A DNA stretch of 64,000 bases, taken from the NCBI GenBank assembly GCA_902805545.1, contig CADCTD010000093.1:62001-126000 (forward strand), read 5' to 3'. Shown here piece after piece: positions 25,428 through 35,920 of this stretch (the first letter of the stretch is position 1; each line of letters begins with the position of its first letter). The notes under the pieces were generated by a model that ran no database searches, was not told the origin of the DNA, and was given only the letters and a program-made list of their open reading frames with translations. This DNA comes from an uncultured Craurococcus sp. (GTDB taxonomy: Bacteria; Pseudomonadota; Alphaproteobacteria; Acetobacterales; Acetobacteraceae). Both the position numbers and the translations under genes were made by a program.

Positions 25428-25769
25428 ATGATCGGGGCGTTGGCCACCCTGCTCTCCTGCCAGCTCGCCGGCGAGGTTCTGGCCCGTGCGCTGCACCTAC
25501 CCGTCCCCGGCCCGGTGATCGGCATGGCGCTGCTCTTCGCCGGCCTGCTGCTGCGCGGCCGCGAGGCGCCTCCCGCCCTCCAGACCTCGGCCGATGCGCT
25601 GCTCGGCAATCTCGGGCTGCTCTTCGTCCCGGCCGGCGTCGGGGTGGTGCTCTACCTGCCGCTGCTGGCGCGGGACTGGGCGCCGCTCAGCCTCGGCGTC
25701 CTGGCCGGGACGCTGGCGGCCATCGCCTTCACCGGACGCCTCGCGCAATGGCTGCTGCGCGGCCGATGA
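25428..25769 (+). CDS. CidA/LrgA-family membrane protein
   Basis: 113 residues with four hydrophobic segments. LLSCQLAGEVLARALHLPVPGPVIGMALLF is the typical LrgA/CidA start (PGPVIGM), and NLGLLFVPAGVGVVLY follows. Such proteins form holin-like or metabolite (for example pyruvate) channels with LrgB. AAGGGG lies about 8 nt before the ATG. Overlaps lrgB by ATGA. Confidence 0.9.
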   Translation: MIGALATLLSCQLAGEVLARALHLPVPGPVIGMALLFAGLLLRGREAPPALQTSADALLGNLGLLFVPAGVGVVLYLPLLARDWAPLSLGVLAGTLAAIAFTGRLAQWLLRGR

Positions 25770-26485
25770 GCGAACTCGGCGAGATCTGGGTCTACCTGGC
25801 GCGGGAGCCGCTCGCGGCGCTCGCCGCGACGCTGCTCGCCTGGCTCGGCGCCTTGCGGCTGCAGCGCCTCTGCCGGCGGCATCCGCTGGCCAATCCGGTG
25901 CTCTTCGCCGTGCTGATCCTGGCCGCCGGGCTGCTGCTGAGCGGCATCGACTACGGCCGCTATTTCGAGGGGGCGCAGTTCGTCCACTTCCTGCTCGGCC
26001 CGGCGACTGTCGCGCTGGCCGTGCCGCTGCACCGGCAATGGGCGGCCGTCCGCCGCTCGGCGCTGCTCGCCGCGCTCTCCGTCGTCACCGGTGGACTTTT
26101 CGCGGCGATGGTCGGGGTCGGCATCGCGCTGGCGCTCGGCGCGGCGCCGGAGGTCGTGGCCTCGCTCGCCCCGCGCTCCGTCACCACGCCCGTCGCCATG
26201 GGCATCGCCGAGCGGATCGGCGGGCTGCCCTCGCTCACCGCCGCCCTCGTCATCGCCAGCGGCATCACCGGCGCGGCGCTCGGGCCCCTGGTGCTGGATC
26301 TGGCCCGAGTCGCGGACATGCGCGCGAGGGGACTCGCCATCGGGACTGCATCGCATGGGATCGGCACGGCCCGCGCGCTCTCCGTCAGCGCCGCCGCGGG
26401 GGCCTTCAGCGGCCTGGCGATGGGGCTGAACGCCCTCGCCAGCGCCCTTTTGCTGCCCCTGCTGTGGCATGCACTCGCCGGTTGA
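25766..26485 (+). CDS. LrgB/CidB-family membrane protein
   Basis: 239 residues, six or seven membrane segments. SGIDYGRYFEGAQFVHFLLGPATVALAVPLH, APRSVTTPVAMGIAERIGGLPSL and IGTASHGIGTARALS are highly conserved in LrgB. Translationally coupled to the LrgA-like gene. The pair is implicated in murein hydrolase control or in metabolite export across the inner membrane, depending on the organism. Confidence 0.93.
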   Translation: MSELGEIWVYLAREPLAALAATLLAWLGALRLQRLCRRHPLANPVLFAVLILAAGLLLSGIDYGRYFEGAQFVHFLLGPATVALAVPLHRQWAAVRRSALLAALSVVTGGLFAAMVGVGIALALGAAPEVVASLAPRSVTTPVAMGIAERIGGLPSLTAALVIASGITGAALGPLVLDLARVADMRARGLAIGTASHGIGTARALSVSAAAGAFSGLAMGLNALASALLLPLLWHALAG

Positions 26486-26499
26486 GGCCGAAACGAGGC

Positions 26500-26523
26500 T
26501 TTTCCACAGGATTCACAGGAGTC
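26500..26523. promoter_or_regulatory. DnaA-box-like site and two GANTC sites upstream of gcrA
   Basis: TTTTCCACA (26500-26508) differs from the DnaA box TTATCCACA at one base. GATTC (26510-26514) and GAGTC (26519-26523) are two CcrM methylation targets within 14 bases. In Caulobacter, gcrA is activated by DnaA and GcrA acts at GANTC-bearing promoters, so the cluster about 95-115 bp upstream of gcrA is suggestive. Role here is inference. Confidence 0.5.
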
Positions 26524-26615
26524 ACGACCTGCCAGAACTTGTGGCGGCCCTGCGCGATATCCTACCGTATCTAGTGGGTGGCCACATCTGGTAGGCCGGG
26601 GCACGGGAGGACCAC

Positions 26616-27062
26616 ATGGAGTGGACGGCAGAGGCTATCGACCAACTCCGCGCCTATTGGGCGGAGGGTCACTCCACCGCCGAGATCGGCCGGCGGATGG
26701 GCATCTCCAAGAACGCGGTCGTCGGCAAGGCCCACCGGCTGAACCTCGACGCCCGGCCGAGCCCGATCCGCCGCGAGGCCGAGGGCGGCGAGCGCCCCGC
26801 CGCGCAGCCCCGCCGCACCACGCCGCCCGCCCGCGAATCCGCCCCTCTCCGCCGGCTCGAGCAGCCCGCGGCGCCGCCCGCCGCGGTCGTCCGGCCCTTC
26901 CAGCGCACCTCGGCGCGCACCTGCTGCTGGCCGCTCGGCGAGCCGGGGACGCCGGAGTTCCGCTTCTGCTCGGGCGATGCGCTGACCGGCAAGCCCTACT
27001 GCCAGGAGCATGCCGCCGTCGCCTATGTGAAGGCCCGCGACCGTCGGGAGGATGCGGCCTAG
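26616..27062 (+). CDS. gcrA: Cell-cycle regulator GcrA
   Basis: 148 residues. The N-terminal WTAEAIDQLRAYWAEGHSTAEIGRRMGISKNAVVGKAHRLNL is the GcrA DNA-binding HTH, followed by a Pro/Arg/Ala-rich linker (about 48-95) and the C-terminal sigma70-binding part RTCCWPLGEPGTPEFRFCSGDALTGKPYCQEH. GcrA is an alphaproteobacterial transcription factor that recruits sigma70 RNA polymerase at methylated GANTC promoters. GGGAGG precedes the ATG. Copy B of the two-hairpin repeat follows its stop. Confidence 0.95.
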   Translation: MEWTAEAIDQLRAYWAEGHSTAEIGRRMGISKNAVVGKAHRLNLDARPSPIRREAEGGERPAAQPRRTTPPARESAPLRRLEQPAAPPAAVVRPFQRTSARTCCWPLGEPGTPEFRFCSGDALTGKPYCQEHAAVAYVKARDRREDAA

Positions 27063-27157
27063 ATCTCCACGACGACGCCGCGCGTCGCCGCCGGGCCCAG
27101 CTGAAGGCGCTTGTTTGCCGCGCGTCGCGTCCTTGCCACGGCAGGGCCGCGGCAGGG
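27063..27157. repeat. Two-hairpin repeat element, copy B
   Basis: Begins directly after the gcrA stop. First 35 bases match copy A (25226) with few changes. Hairpin 1: CGACGC-CGC-GCGTCG (27072-27086), differing from copy A by a compensatory A-T to G-C pair. Hairpin 2: 27131-27157 at the same 68-base offset. No T-run follows. Confidence 0.65.
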
Positions 27158-27222
27158 TCCCGGGCGATTGCCAAGCGGGTGCCTCGCGGCGATCCTGACC
27201 GGATGCTCATACCTCCCGCCCG

Positions 27223-28089
27223 ATGAGCGGCTGGCTCGCCGGGCTTCTCCTGCAGGTCGCGGCGCTCGCCGTCTTCGTCTGCATGGACACGCTGCTGAAG
27301 GTGATGACCGCCTTCTACGCTGTCCCGCAGCTGATGTGGGCCCGCTTCCTCTTCAGCCTGATCGCCGTCGCCCTGGTCTTCCGCCTGACCATGCACCGGC
27401 TGCCCTGGCGCTCCCGCGCGCCCTGGATGCAGGCCTGGCGCAGCCTGATGCTGGCCGGCGCCAACCTCATGTTCTCCTCGGCGCTGCCCTACCTGCCGCT
27501 CGCCGACGCGACGGCGATCGGCTTCGCCTCGCCGCTGCTGACCGTGGCGCTGGCCGCCCTCTGGCTGCGCGAGCGAGTGAGCGCCCGGCGCTGGATTGGC
27601 GTCGCCATCGGCCTGGCCGGGGTGATGGTGGCGCTCAGGCCGCCCTTCCTCACCGGTGCCGAGCCGCCGCACTGGGCCGCCATCCTGCCCCTCGGCACGG
27701 CCTGCATGTTCGCCGTCTACCAGATCCTGACGCGCAAGCTGGCCTCGATCGACGACCCGCGCACCACCATCCTGCATACCGGCTTCGCCGGCTGCGTGGT
27801 GACCACCCTGGTGCAGCCCTTCTTCTGGACCTGGCCGCCGCTCGGCGACTGGCCGCTGCTGATGCTGCTCGGCCTCTTCGGTGCGCTCGGCCATGGGCTG
27901 CTGGTGCTGGCCTATGCCCGCGCCCCGGTCAGCCTGCTCGCGCCGCTCTCCTATACCCAGCTGATCTGGGCGAGCCTCGCCGGCATCCTCGTCTTCGGCG
28001 ACTGGCCGGATGGCTGGACGCTGCTCGGCGGCCTGGTCATCGCGCTCGGCGGCATCCTGGTCGCCCTGCCGGAGCGGAAGCGGGCCTGA
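27223..28089 (+). CDS. EamA/DMT-family transporter
   Basis: 288 residues with ten hydrophobic segments in two EamA repeats. Recognisable parts: FVCMDTLLKVMTAFYAVPQLMWARFLFSL in repeat one, ATAIGFASPLLTVALAALWLRERV, and LLAPLSYTQLIWASLAGILVFGDWPDGWTLLGGLVIALGG in repeat two. It probably exports or imports a small metabolite across the inner membrane; substrate unknown. Confidence 0.9.
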   Translation: MSGWLAGLLLQVAALAVFVCMDTLLKVMTAFYAVPQLMWARFLFSLIAVALVFRLTMHRLPWRSRAPWMQAWRSLMLAGANLMFSSALPYLPLADATAIGFASPLLTVALAALWLRERVSARRWIGVAIGLAGVMVALRPPFLTGAEPPHWAAILPLGTACMFAVYQILTRKLASIDDPRTTILHTGFAGCVVTTLVQPFFWTWPPLGDWPLLMLLGLFGALGHGLLVLAYARAPVSLLAPLSYTQLIWASLAGILVFGDWPDGWTLLGGLVIALGGILVALPERKRA

Positions 28090-28192
28090 TCGATCAATAC
28101 CGGTTTCTTCGGGAACCCTGGAGGCCGGCCCCCGCTTGCGTCCCAGCCCTGCTTGGTCTAGCGCAGGGACCTCTATCGAGGAGAGCCGGGTC

Positions 28193-28879
28193 ATTTCGCA
28201 CGCCAGGCTGCAACAGCCCCACCGCAAGCCCATCGACCGCGACGCGCATCCGCGGGCGGCGCTGGACGCCGGCGCGGTCCGGGACGCCTATCGCCGCTGG
28301 GCCGGCGTCTATGACGAGGTCTTCGGCGGCGTCTCCGGCGCCGGCCGCCGCCGCGCCGTGGCCGCCGCCAACCGCCTGCCCGGCACCAAGGTGCTGGAGG
28401 TCGGCGTCGGCACCGGCCTCGCCCTGCCGCTCTACGAAAAGAGTAAGCAGGTCGTCGGCATCGACCTGTCGAGCGACATGCTCCGCCGCGCCCATGACCG
28501 CGTGGCCAACGAGCGCCTGCACAACGTCACCGGCCTGCTCGAGATGGACGCCGAGTCCATGGCCTTCGAGGATGGCAGCTTCGACATCGCCGTCGCCATG
28601 TTCACCGCGACCGTGGTGCCGGATGCCCGCCGCCTCTTCCGCGAGATGCGCCGCGTCGTCCGCCCGGGCGGCGAGCTGCTCTTCGTCAACCATTTCGCCG
28701 CGGAGGGCGGCCTCCGCTGGTGGGCCGAGCGCACGCTGGCGCCGCTCTCCCGCGTGCTCGGCTGGCACCCCGACTTCGCCTTGACCGACCTGCTGGATGA
28801 CCCGCGCCAGGCCGCCGAGATCGAGGCCTGCCCGCCCTTCGGCCTGTTCACCCTGGTGCGCGTGCCGAACCTCGGCTGA
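28193..28879 (+). CDS. pmtA: Phosphatidylethanolamine N-methyltransferase (PmtA, Rhodobacter type)
   Basis: 228 residues from a probable ATT start at 28193. GAGGAG at 28178-28183 stands about 9 nt before it and no ATG, GTG or TTG is nearby in frame. YRRWAGVYDEVFGG is the characteristic PmtA N-terminus; the SAM motif I is VLEVGVGTGLALPLY, then VVGIDLSSDMLRRA, and VVRPGGELLFVNHF. It turns phosphatidylethanolamine into phosphatidylcholine by stepwise methylation, common in alphaproteobacteria. Its last 32 bases overlap the 3' end of the convergent transglycosylase gene. Confidence 0.85.
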   Translation: MSHARLQQPHRKPIDRDAHPRAALDAGAVRDAYRRWAGVYDEVFGGVSGAGRRRAVAAANRLPGTKVLEVGVGTGLALPLYEKSKQVVGIDLSSDMLRRAHDRVANERLHNVTGLLEMDAESMAFEDGSFDIAVAMFTATVVPDARRLFREMRRVVRPGGELLFVNHFAAEGGLRWWAERTLAPLSRVLGWHPDFALTDLLDDPRQAAEIEACPPFGLFTLVRVPNLG

Positions 28880-29546
28880 CGGCCGAGCAGGCCAGCCGCG
28901 GCCGCGCCCCGCCCCCGCCCCGCTTGACGACGAGCGCCGGCTGCCGCCCCGCGGCGCAGAGCCCGGCCAGGCTCCGGGCGGAGAGAGGCACGCTGCCGCC
29001 ATTGGCCCAGGCCGCCCCGAGCCGCGCCAGCACCACCCGCCGCTGGTATCCCGCGCCACGCTCCGGGTCGCCGGAATGGTACTGCGCGATGGAATCCGCC
29101 CAATTCCCCGTCCGCGCCCGCAGTTCCTGCAGGAAGCGGACCGCGTAGCGGGTGTTCGTCGCCGGGTCGAAGCCCTCCGCCACGCTGCGGAAGGCCTCCG
29201 GATGGTAAAGCAGGTTTACCTGCATGCAGCCGATATCGACCGAGCGCCGGCCGCGCGCGAGCGAGCCGGAAACCGCGGCGATGGCCGCCTCCCGCGTCGG
29301 CTCGACATGGCCCTCGCCCTCGGCATTCCAGCTCCAGGGCCAGGGCTCGAACCGCCCCGAGCGGGGATCGCCACGCCCCGTCTCGACCAGGGCGATCGCC
29401 AGGAGGAGCCCCGGCGGCAGGCCGGAGCCGCGCTCTGCTGCGAGTATGGCGCGCCGGCAGGCCAGCCACGGATCCTCCTGGGCCTGGGCCTGGGCCTGGG
29501 CCGGTCCGGCGGCGAGGAGGACGAGGAAGAGGGCGAGCGGGCGCAT
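28848..29546 (-). CDS. Lytic transglycosylase-like SLT-domain protein
   Basis: 232 residues with signal peptide MRPLALFLVLLAAGPAQA followed by AQAQAQ, encoded by a GGCCTG hexamer repeat (about 29479-29502). GLPPGLLLAIALVETGRGDP carries the catalytic Glu (ALVETG), and DIGCMQVNLLYHPEAF, NTRYAVRFLQEL and IAQYHSGDP are the other SLT motifs (GxMQ, AAYNSG-like). It probably cleaves peptidoglycan in the periplasm. TAGGGT lies 6 nt before the ATG, coinciding with the mntH stop region. Confidence 0.88.
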   Translation of the reverse strand: MRPLALFLVLLAAGPAQAQAQAQEDPWLACRRAILAAERGSGLPPGLLLAIALVETGRGDPRSGRFEPWPWSWNAEGEGHVEPTREAAIAAVSGSLARGRRSVDIGCMQVNLLYHPEAFRSVAEGFDPATNTRYAVRFLQELRARTGNWADSIAQYHSGDPERGAGYQRRVVLARLGAAWANGGSVPLSARSLAGLCAAGRQPALVVKRGGGGARPRLACSAVSRGSARAPG

Positions 29547-29552
29547 CGCTCG

Positions 29553-29558
29553 ACCCTA
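29553..29558 (-). promoter_or_regulatory. Putative -10 box before the transglycosylase gene
   Basis: TAGGGT on the minus strand, 6 nt from the ATG at 29546. Its TAG is also the mntH stop codon, so it could be chance. Same spacing as at pmbA and the DUF2946 gene. Confidence 0.25.
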
Positions 29559-30881
29559 GCCCGCGAAGAACCCCCAGAGCAGCTTCAGGTTCATGCCCAC
29601 GATCACCACCGTGCAGGCCCAGCCCAGCACCACCTGCCAATGCGGCGCCGCATGCGCGCCCAGCCGCCGCCGGTCCCCGGCGAAGAGCATCAGCGGTATC
29701 ACGGCGAAGGGCAGCTGCAGGCAGAGGATCACCTGGGAGAGGATCAGCAGCTCCGCCGTCCCGCTCTCGCCATAGAGCCAGGTGATGATCACCGCCGGGA
29801 CGATGGCGATCAGCCGCGTGACCAGCCGCCGCACCACGGGCGGCAGCCGGAGGCCGAGGAAGCCCTCCATCACCACCTGCCCGGCCAGCGTCGCGGTGAC
29901 GGTCGCGTTCAGCCCGCAGGCCAGCAATGCCACGGCGAAGAGGGTCGCCGCCATCGCCGTGCCGACCATCGGCGTCAGCAGCTCGTAGGCCTCCTGGATC
30001 TCCGCCACCTCGGTCCGCCCGCCGGCATGGAAGACGGCCGCCGCGGTGATGAGGATCGCCGAGTTCACCAGCAGCGCCAGCGCCAGCGCGACCGAGCTGT
30101 CGATGGTGGCGAAGCGGATCGCCTCGCGCCGCTCCGCCACCCCCTCGCCATAGGCCCGCGACTGCACGATGGCGGTATGGAGGTAGAGGTTGTGCGGCAT
30201 CACCGTCGCCCCGAGGATGCCGATGGCGATGTAGAGCTGGTTCTCGTCGGTGAGAATCGAGCCGCTCGGCAGGTAGCCGCCGAGCACCGCCGCCCAGTCC
30301 GGCTGGGCGAGCACCATCTGCACCGCGAAGCAGCCGAAGACGAGGACCATCAGCCCGGCGACCAGCGCCTCCAGCCAGCGCACGCCCCGGTGCTGCAGCC
30401 AGAGGATCAGCAACGCATCGAACGCCGTCAGCACCACCCCGGCCAGCAGCGGGATGCCGAAGAGAAGGTTGAGGGCGATCGCCGTGCCGATCAGCTCGGC
30501 GAGGTCGGTTGCGCAGATGGCGACCTCGGCCAGCGCCCAGAGCACGAGGTTGACCGGGCGCGGGAAGCGGTCCCGGCAGAGCTGCGCCAGGTCCCGCCCG
30601 GTGGCGATGCCGATCCGGGCGCAGAGCGCCTGGAGCAGGATCGCCATCAGCGAGGAGGCGAGCGCCACCGAGAGCAGCGTGTAGCCGAAGGCCGACCCGC
30701 CGGCGAGGGCGGTTGCCCAGTTGCCCGGGTCCATGTAGCCGACGGCGACGAGATAGCCGGGCCCGACGAAGGCGCCGAGCCGCCGCAGCCAGCCGGCCGC
30801 ATGGGGGATGCGCACGCTCGCATGCATCTCGGCCAGGCTGAAATCGGCGGGCGGCGGCGGCGCCTCCGGCCGGTTCAACAT
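29556..30881 (-). CDS. mntH: Nramp-family divalent metal (Mn2+) transporter
   Basis: 441 residues, about eleven membrane helices. The metal-binding DPGN of helix 1 ([10 protein letters not shown]) and [15 protein letters not shown] of helix 6 are both intact, the signature of proton-coupled Mn2+/Fe2+ Nramp transporters. It diverges from an ArsR-type gene with operator-like repeats between them, so metal-responsive control is likely. The transglycosylase follows 9 bp after the stop. Confidence 0.95.
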   Translation of the reverse strand: MLNRPEAPPPPADFSLAEMHASVRIPHAAGWLRRLGAFVGPGYLVAVGYMDPGNWATALAGGSAFGYTLLSVALASSLMAILLQALCARIGIATGRDLAQLCRDRFPRPVNLVLWALAEVAICATDLAELIGTAIALNLLFGIPLLAGVVLTAFDALLILWLQHRGVRWLEALVAGLMVLVFGCFAVQMVLAQPDWAAVLGGYLPSGSILTDENQLYIAIGILGATVMPHNLYLHTAIVQSRAYGEGVAERREAIRFATIDSSVALALALLVNSAILITAAAVFHAGGRTEVAEIQEAYELLTPMVGTAMAATLFAVALLACGLNATVTATLAGQVVMEGFLGLRLPPVVRRLVTRLIAIVPAVIITWLYGESGTAELLILSQVILCLQLPFAVIPLMLFAGDRRRLGAHAAPHWQVVLGWACTVVIVGMNLKLLWGFFAG

Positions 30882-30914
30882 GCGGCCGCTCTCGGCCCGA
30901 CGGCTGAACAGGTC

Positions 30915-30946
30915 TTCAACTGTTGAAAGGTTCCTTGTTTTTCAAC
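30915..30946. promoter_or_regulatory. Palindrome and half-site: likely ArsR operator
   Basis: TTCAAC-T-GTTGAA (30915-30927) is a perfect 13-base dyad, and another TTCAAC lies at 30941-30946, 26 bases from the first. They sit between divergent mntH and the ArsR gene in the only AT-rich piece of the gap. ArsR/SmtB regulators bind such dyads. Which gene it controls is not shown. Confidence 0.5.
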
Positions 30947-31018
30947 TATTTATCACGCATACCGCAGGTGCGCTCGCGACGCTATCCTGTCAAGTCGGCG
31001 GGGCAGGGATGAGGGCAG

Positions 31019-31345
31019 ATGCGCGGGCGAATTCGGATCGGCGACGACCAGGTGGTCGAACTGGCGGAAATGTTCCGCCTGATGAGCGACCCGACGCGGC
31101 TGAAGATCATCCTCGCCTGCCTCGACGCCCCGGCTGCGGTGGGCGAGATGGCGGAACGCCTCGGCATCTCCGCCTCGCTTGTCTCGCACCACCTGCGCCT
31201 GTTGCGTGCCGCCCGGCTGCTCCAGGCGGACCGGCGCGGCCGCCAGGTATTCTATGCGGTGATGGACGAGCATGTCCGCTCCATGCTCTCCGACATGGTC
31301 GACCACGTCGCCGAGGTCGATGCGGAGGCCGAGGCGGCGCCCTGA
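31019..31345 (+). CDS. ArsR/SmtB-family transcriptional regulator
   Basis: 108 residues. MFRLMSDPTRLKIILACLDAPAAVGEMAERLGISASLVSHHLRLLRAARLLQADRRGRQVFYAVMDEHV is a full winged-helix ArsR domain with recognition helix SASLVSHHLRLL. I see no classical CxC metal site in alpha3; D/H residues at the C-terminal helix (DEHVRSMLSDMVDHVAEVDAE) could form an alpha5-type metal site. Start ATG 31019 has GAGGG just upstream. Divergent from mntH, so it may sense Mn, Fe or Zn. Confidence 0.9.
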   Translation: MRGRIRIGDDQVVELAEMFRLMSDPTRLKIILACLDAPAAVGEMAERLGISASLVSHHLRLLRAARLLQADRRGRQVFYAVMDEHVRSMLSDMVDHVAEVDAEAEAAP

Positions 31346-31537
31346 TCCCGGACCTGCCCGCGCGGACTTGCGGATCGCGCGCGGAGCCTCACTTGTGCGG
31401 TGCGGTGCAGGGCGACTATGGTCCGGCCGCGTCGCCTCAGCTCCTTTCGGGGCGCGGCGACGCGTCGGCTGGCCAGTCCGGCCGGCGGAACCTCTCTCAG
31501 GCGGTGCGCGCAGGGCGCGCGGCGGGCGGGACACGGG

Positions 31538-34079
<2,542 letters not shown>

Positions 34080-34100
34080 GGCAGATCCGCGCGACCGAAA

Positions 34101-34138
34101 GCGCCACATCCTGCGAGCCGGGGTGTGGCGTTTTCCTT
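34101..34138 (+). terminator. Intrinsic terminator/attenuator between ctaD and ctaB
   Basis: GCGCCACA (34101-34108) pairs with TGTGGCG (34124-34130), followed by TTTTCCTTT. It has a stem plus T-run and lies before the ctaB start, so it probably lowers read-through from the structural genes ctaCD into the assembly genes. Confidence 0.75.
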
Positions 34139-34160
34139 TATGAGGCCCTACATCGCCACC

Positions 34161-35084
34161 ATGAGCGACGTCACCGCAGCAGCCCCGCAGCAGGACCTGT
34201 CCGAGGTCAAGGACTGGGTCACCCTCCTCAAGCCGCGAGTCATCTCGCTGGTGGTGCTCACCGGCGTCTGCGGGCTGCTCGTCGCCCCGGGCCACCTGCA
34301 CCCGACGCTCGCTATCGCCGCCGTGCTGTGCATCGCGCTCGGCGCCGGCGCCTCGGGCGCGATCAACATGTGGTACGACCGCGACATCGACGCGGTCATG
34401 CGCCGCACCCAGCACCGGCCCATCCCCGCCGGGCGGATCGAGGCGGGGGCGGCGCTCTGCTACGGCGTCGGCCTCGCCGTCGCCTCGGTCCTCATCATGG
34501 GCCTGGCCACCAACTGGGTCGCGGCCGGCGTGCTGGCGCTCTCCATCGCCTTCTACGTCTTCGTCTACACCGCCTGGCTGAAGCGGCGGACCTCGCAGAA
34601 CATCGTCATCGGGGGCGCCGCCGGCGCCTTCCCCCCGGTGATTGGCTGGGCGGCCGTCACTGGCGATGTGACGCTGGCGCCGATGATCCTCTTCGCCATC
34701 ATCTTCTTCTGGACGCCGCCGCATTTTTGGGCGCTCAGCCTCTTCGCCCATGCCGATTACGAGAAGGCCGGCGTGCCGATGCTCCCTGTCACCCATGGCG
34801 CGCGGGAGACGCGGAAGCAGGTGCTGGTCTATTCCCTCGTCCTGCTGCCGGTGACGCTGCTGCCGACGCTGCTCGGCTTCGCCGGCTGGCTTTATGCCGC
34901 GGCCGCCGTCCTGCTCGGCGCGGAGTTCCTCCGCCAGAGCATCGCCGTCTGGCGCGATGAGCAGGACGAGGCCGGGCGCAGCCTCACCGGCGACAAGCCG
35001 GCGAAGAAGGCCTTCCGCTATTCGCTTCTCTACCTAGCTCTGCTCTTCGTGGCGCTCGCCGTCGACAAGGCGGTCCTGGGCTGA
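34161..35084 (+). CDS. ctaB: Haem O synthase (protoheme IX farnesyltransferase)
   Basis: 307 residues from MSDVTAAAP (in-frame ATGs at 34140 and 34125 are alternatives). UbiA-type prenyltransferase: VTLLKPRVISLVVLTGVCGL, the first Asp-rich motif NMWYDRDIDAVMRRTQHRP, and FFWTPPHFWALSLFAHADYEKAGVPMLP are diagnostic. Adds farnesyl to haem b to give haem O, precursor of haem A for the oxidase. Overlaps coxF (TGATG). Confidence 0.96.
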   Translation: MSDVTAAAPQQDLSEVKDWVTLLKPRVISLVVLTGVCGLLVAPGHLHPTLAIAAVLCIALGAGASGAINMWYDRDIDAVMRRTQHRPIPAGRIEAGAALCYGVGLAVASVLIMGLATNWVAAGVLALSIAFYVFVYTAWLKRRTSQNIVIGGAAGAFPPVIGWAAVTGDVTLAPMILFAIIFFWTPPHFWALSLFAHADYEKAGVPMLPVTHGARETRKQVLVYSLVLLPVTLLPTLLGFAGWLYAAAAVLLGAEFLRQSIAVWRDEQDEAGRSLTGDKPAKKAFRYSLLYLALLFVALAVDKAVLG

Positions 35085-35212
35085 TGACACCCGAGCAGCG
35101 CCTCGATTTACAGCGCCGGCGCCGCCAGAAGAACTGGGCGGTGCTCGGCGTGCTGATCGCGCTGGTGGCGCTCTTCTTCGCCATCAGCACCGCCCGCGTG
35201 TTGAGGGGTTGA
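35084..35212 (+). CDS. Small CoxF-type oxidase assembly-associated membrane protein
   Basis: 42 residues: MTPEQRLDLQRRRRQKNWAV, one membrane helix (VLGVLIALVALFFAIS) and a short RVLRG tail. ATG 35084 overlaps the ctaB stop; ctaG begins 4 bp after its stop. Small proteins of this form and place (CoxF) lie between ctaB and ctaG in many alphaproteobacteria. Its role is not well defined. Confidence 0.8.
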   Translation: MTPEQRLDLQRRRRQKNWAVLGVLIALVALFFAISTARVLRG

Positions 35213-35216
35213 TCCC

Positions 35217-35834
35217 ATGACGCCTGCCGAGACCCTCCGCCGCCGCAACCGCCGCCTCGGCCTCGCCGTCGGCGGCGGCGTCGCCTGCATGGTCGGCCTC
35301 GCCTTCGCCTCGGTGCCGCTTTACGACATGTTCTGCCGGGCGACCGGCTACAACGGCACTGTGCAGACCGGCGGCCCGGCCGCGCCCGGCGCCACCGCCA
35401 ATGCCGGGGCCATGACGATCCGCTTCAATGCCAATACCCATCCCGGCCTGCCCTGGCGCTTCGGCCCGGAGGCGCCGAGCGTCTCGCTTCGCCTGGGCGA
35501 GGAGGGGCTGGGCTTCTACCGCGCCGAGAACCTGTCCGACCGCCCCGTCACCGGCGTCGCCACATACAACGTGACGCCGGAAGTAGTGGGGAAGTATTTC
35601 CACAAGACTGCCTGCTTCTGCTTCAACGAGCAGACGCTGGAGCCCGGCCAGCGGGTCGACATGCCGCTCACCTTCTGGGTCGATCCGGCCATTGCGAGTG
35701 ATCCGAATACCCGGGGCATCCGCACCATCACCATCAATTACACCTTCTTCCGCAGCCTGGACGACGCCGCCCGTTCCGGCGCGTTGGCCAATGCGGCCCC
35801 ACATGTCGGCCCGGCCCGTACGACGACCCAGTAA
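35217..35834 (+). CDS. ctaG: Cytochrome c oxidase assembly protein CtaG/Cox11
   Basis: 205 residues. One N-terminal membrane helix (LAVGGGVACMVGLAFASVPLYDMFCRATGY), then a periplasmic Ig-like domain. The copper-binding KTACFCFNEQTLEPGQ (CFCF) is intact. It delivers copper to the CuB site of subunit I. PLYDMFCRATGYNGTVQ is the family's hallmark start. Confidence 0.97.
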   Translation: MTPAETLRRRNRRLGLAVGGGVACMVGLAFASVPLYDMFCRATGYNGTVQTGGPAAPGATANAGAMTIRFNANTHPGLPWRFGPEAPSVSLRLGEEGLGFYRAENLSDRPVTGVATYNVTPEVVGKYFHKTACFCFNEQTLEPGQRVDMPLTFWVDPAIASDPNTRGIRTITINYTFFRSLDDAARSGALANAAPHVGPARTTTQ

Positions 35835-35920
35835 CCCTCCGAGGGCTTGATAATGGCCGGTTTTTGGGGATTGATGCGCCCCGACCGGCGGGCTTCCTCC
35901 CGCAGAGATCAGGACGCGCA

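Noticed and set aside
29479-29502. GGCCTG hexamer repeat in the transglycosylase signal region as a phase-variation switch
   Set aside because: Hexamer changes keep the frame and only alter the number of Ala-Gln pairs after the signal peptide, so on/off switching is not expected.
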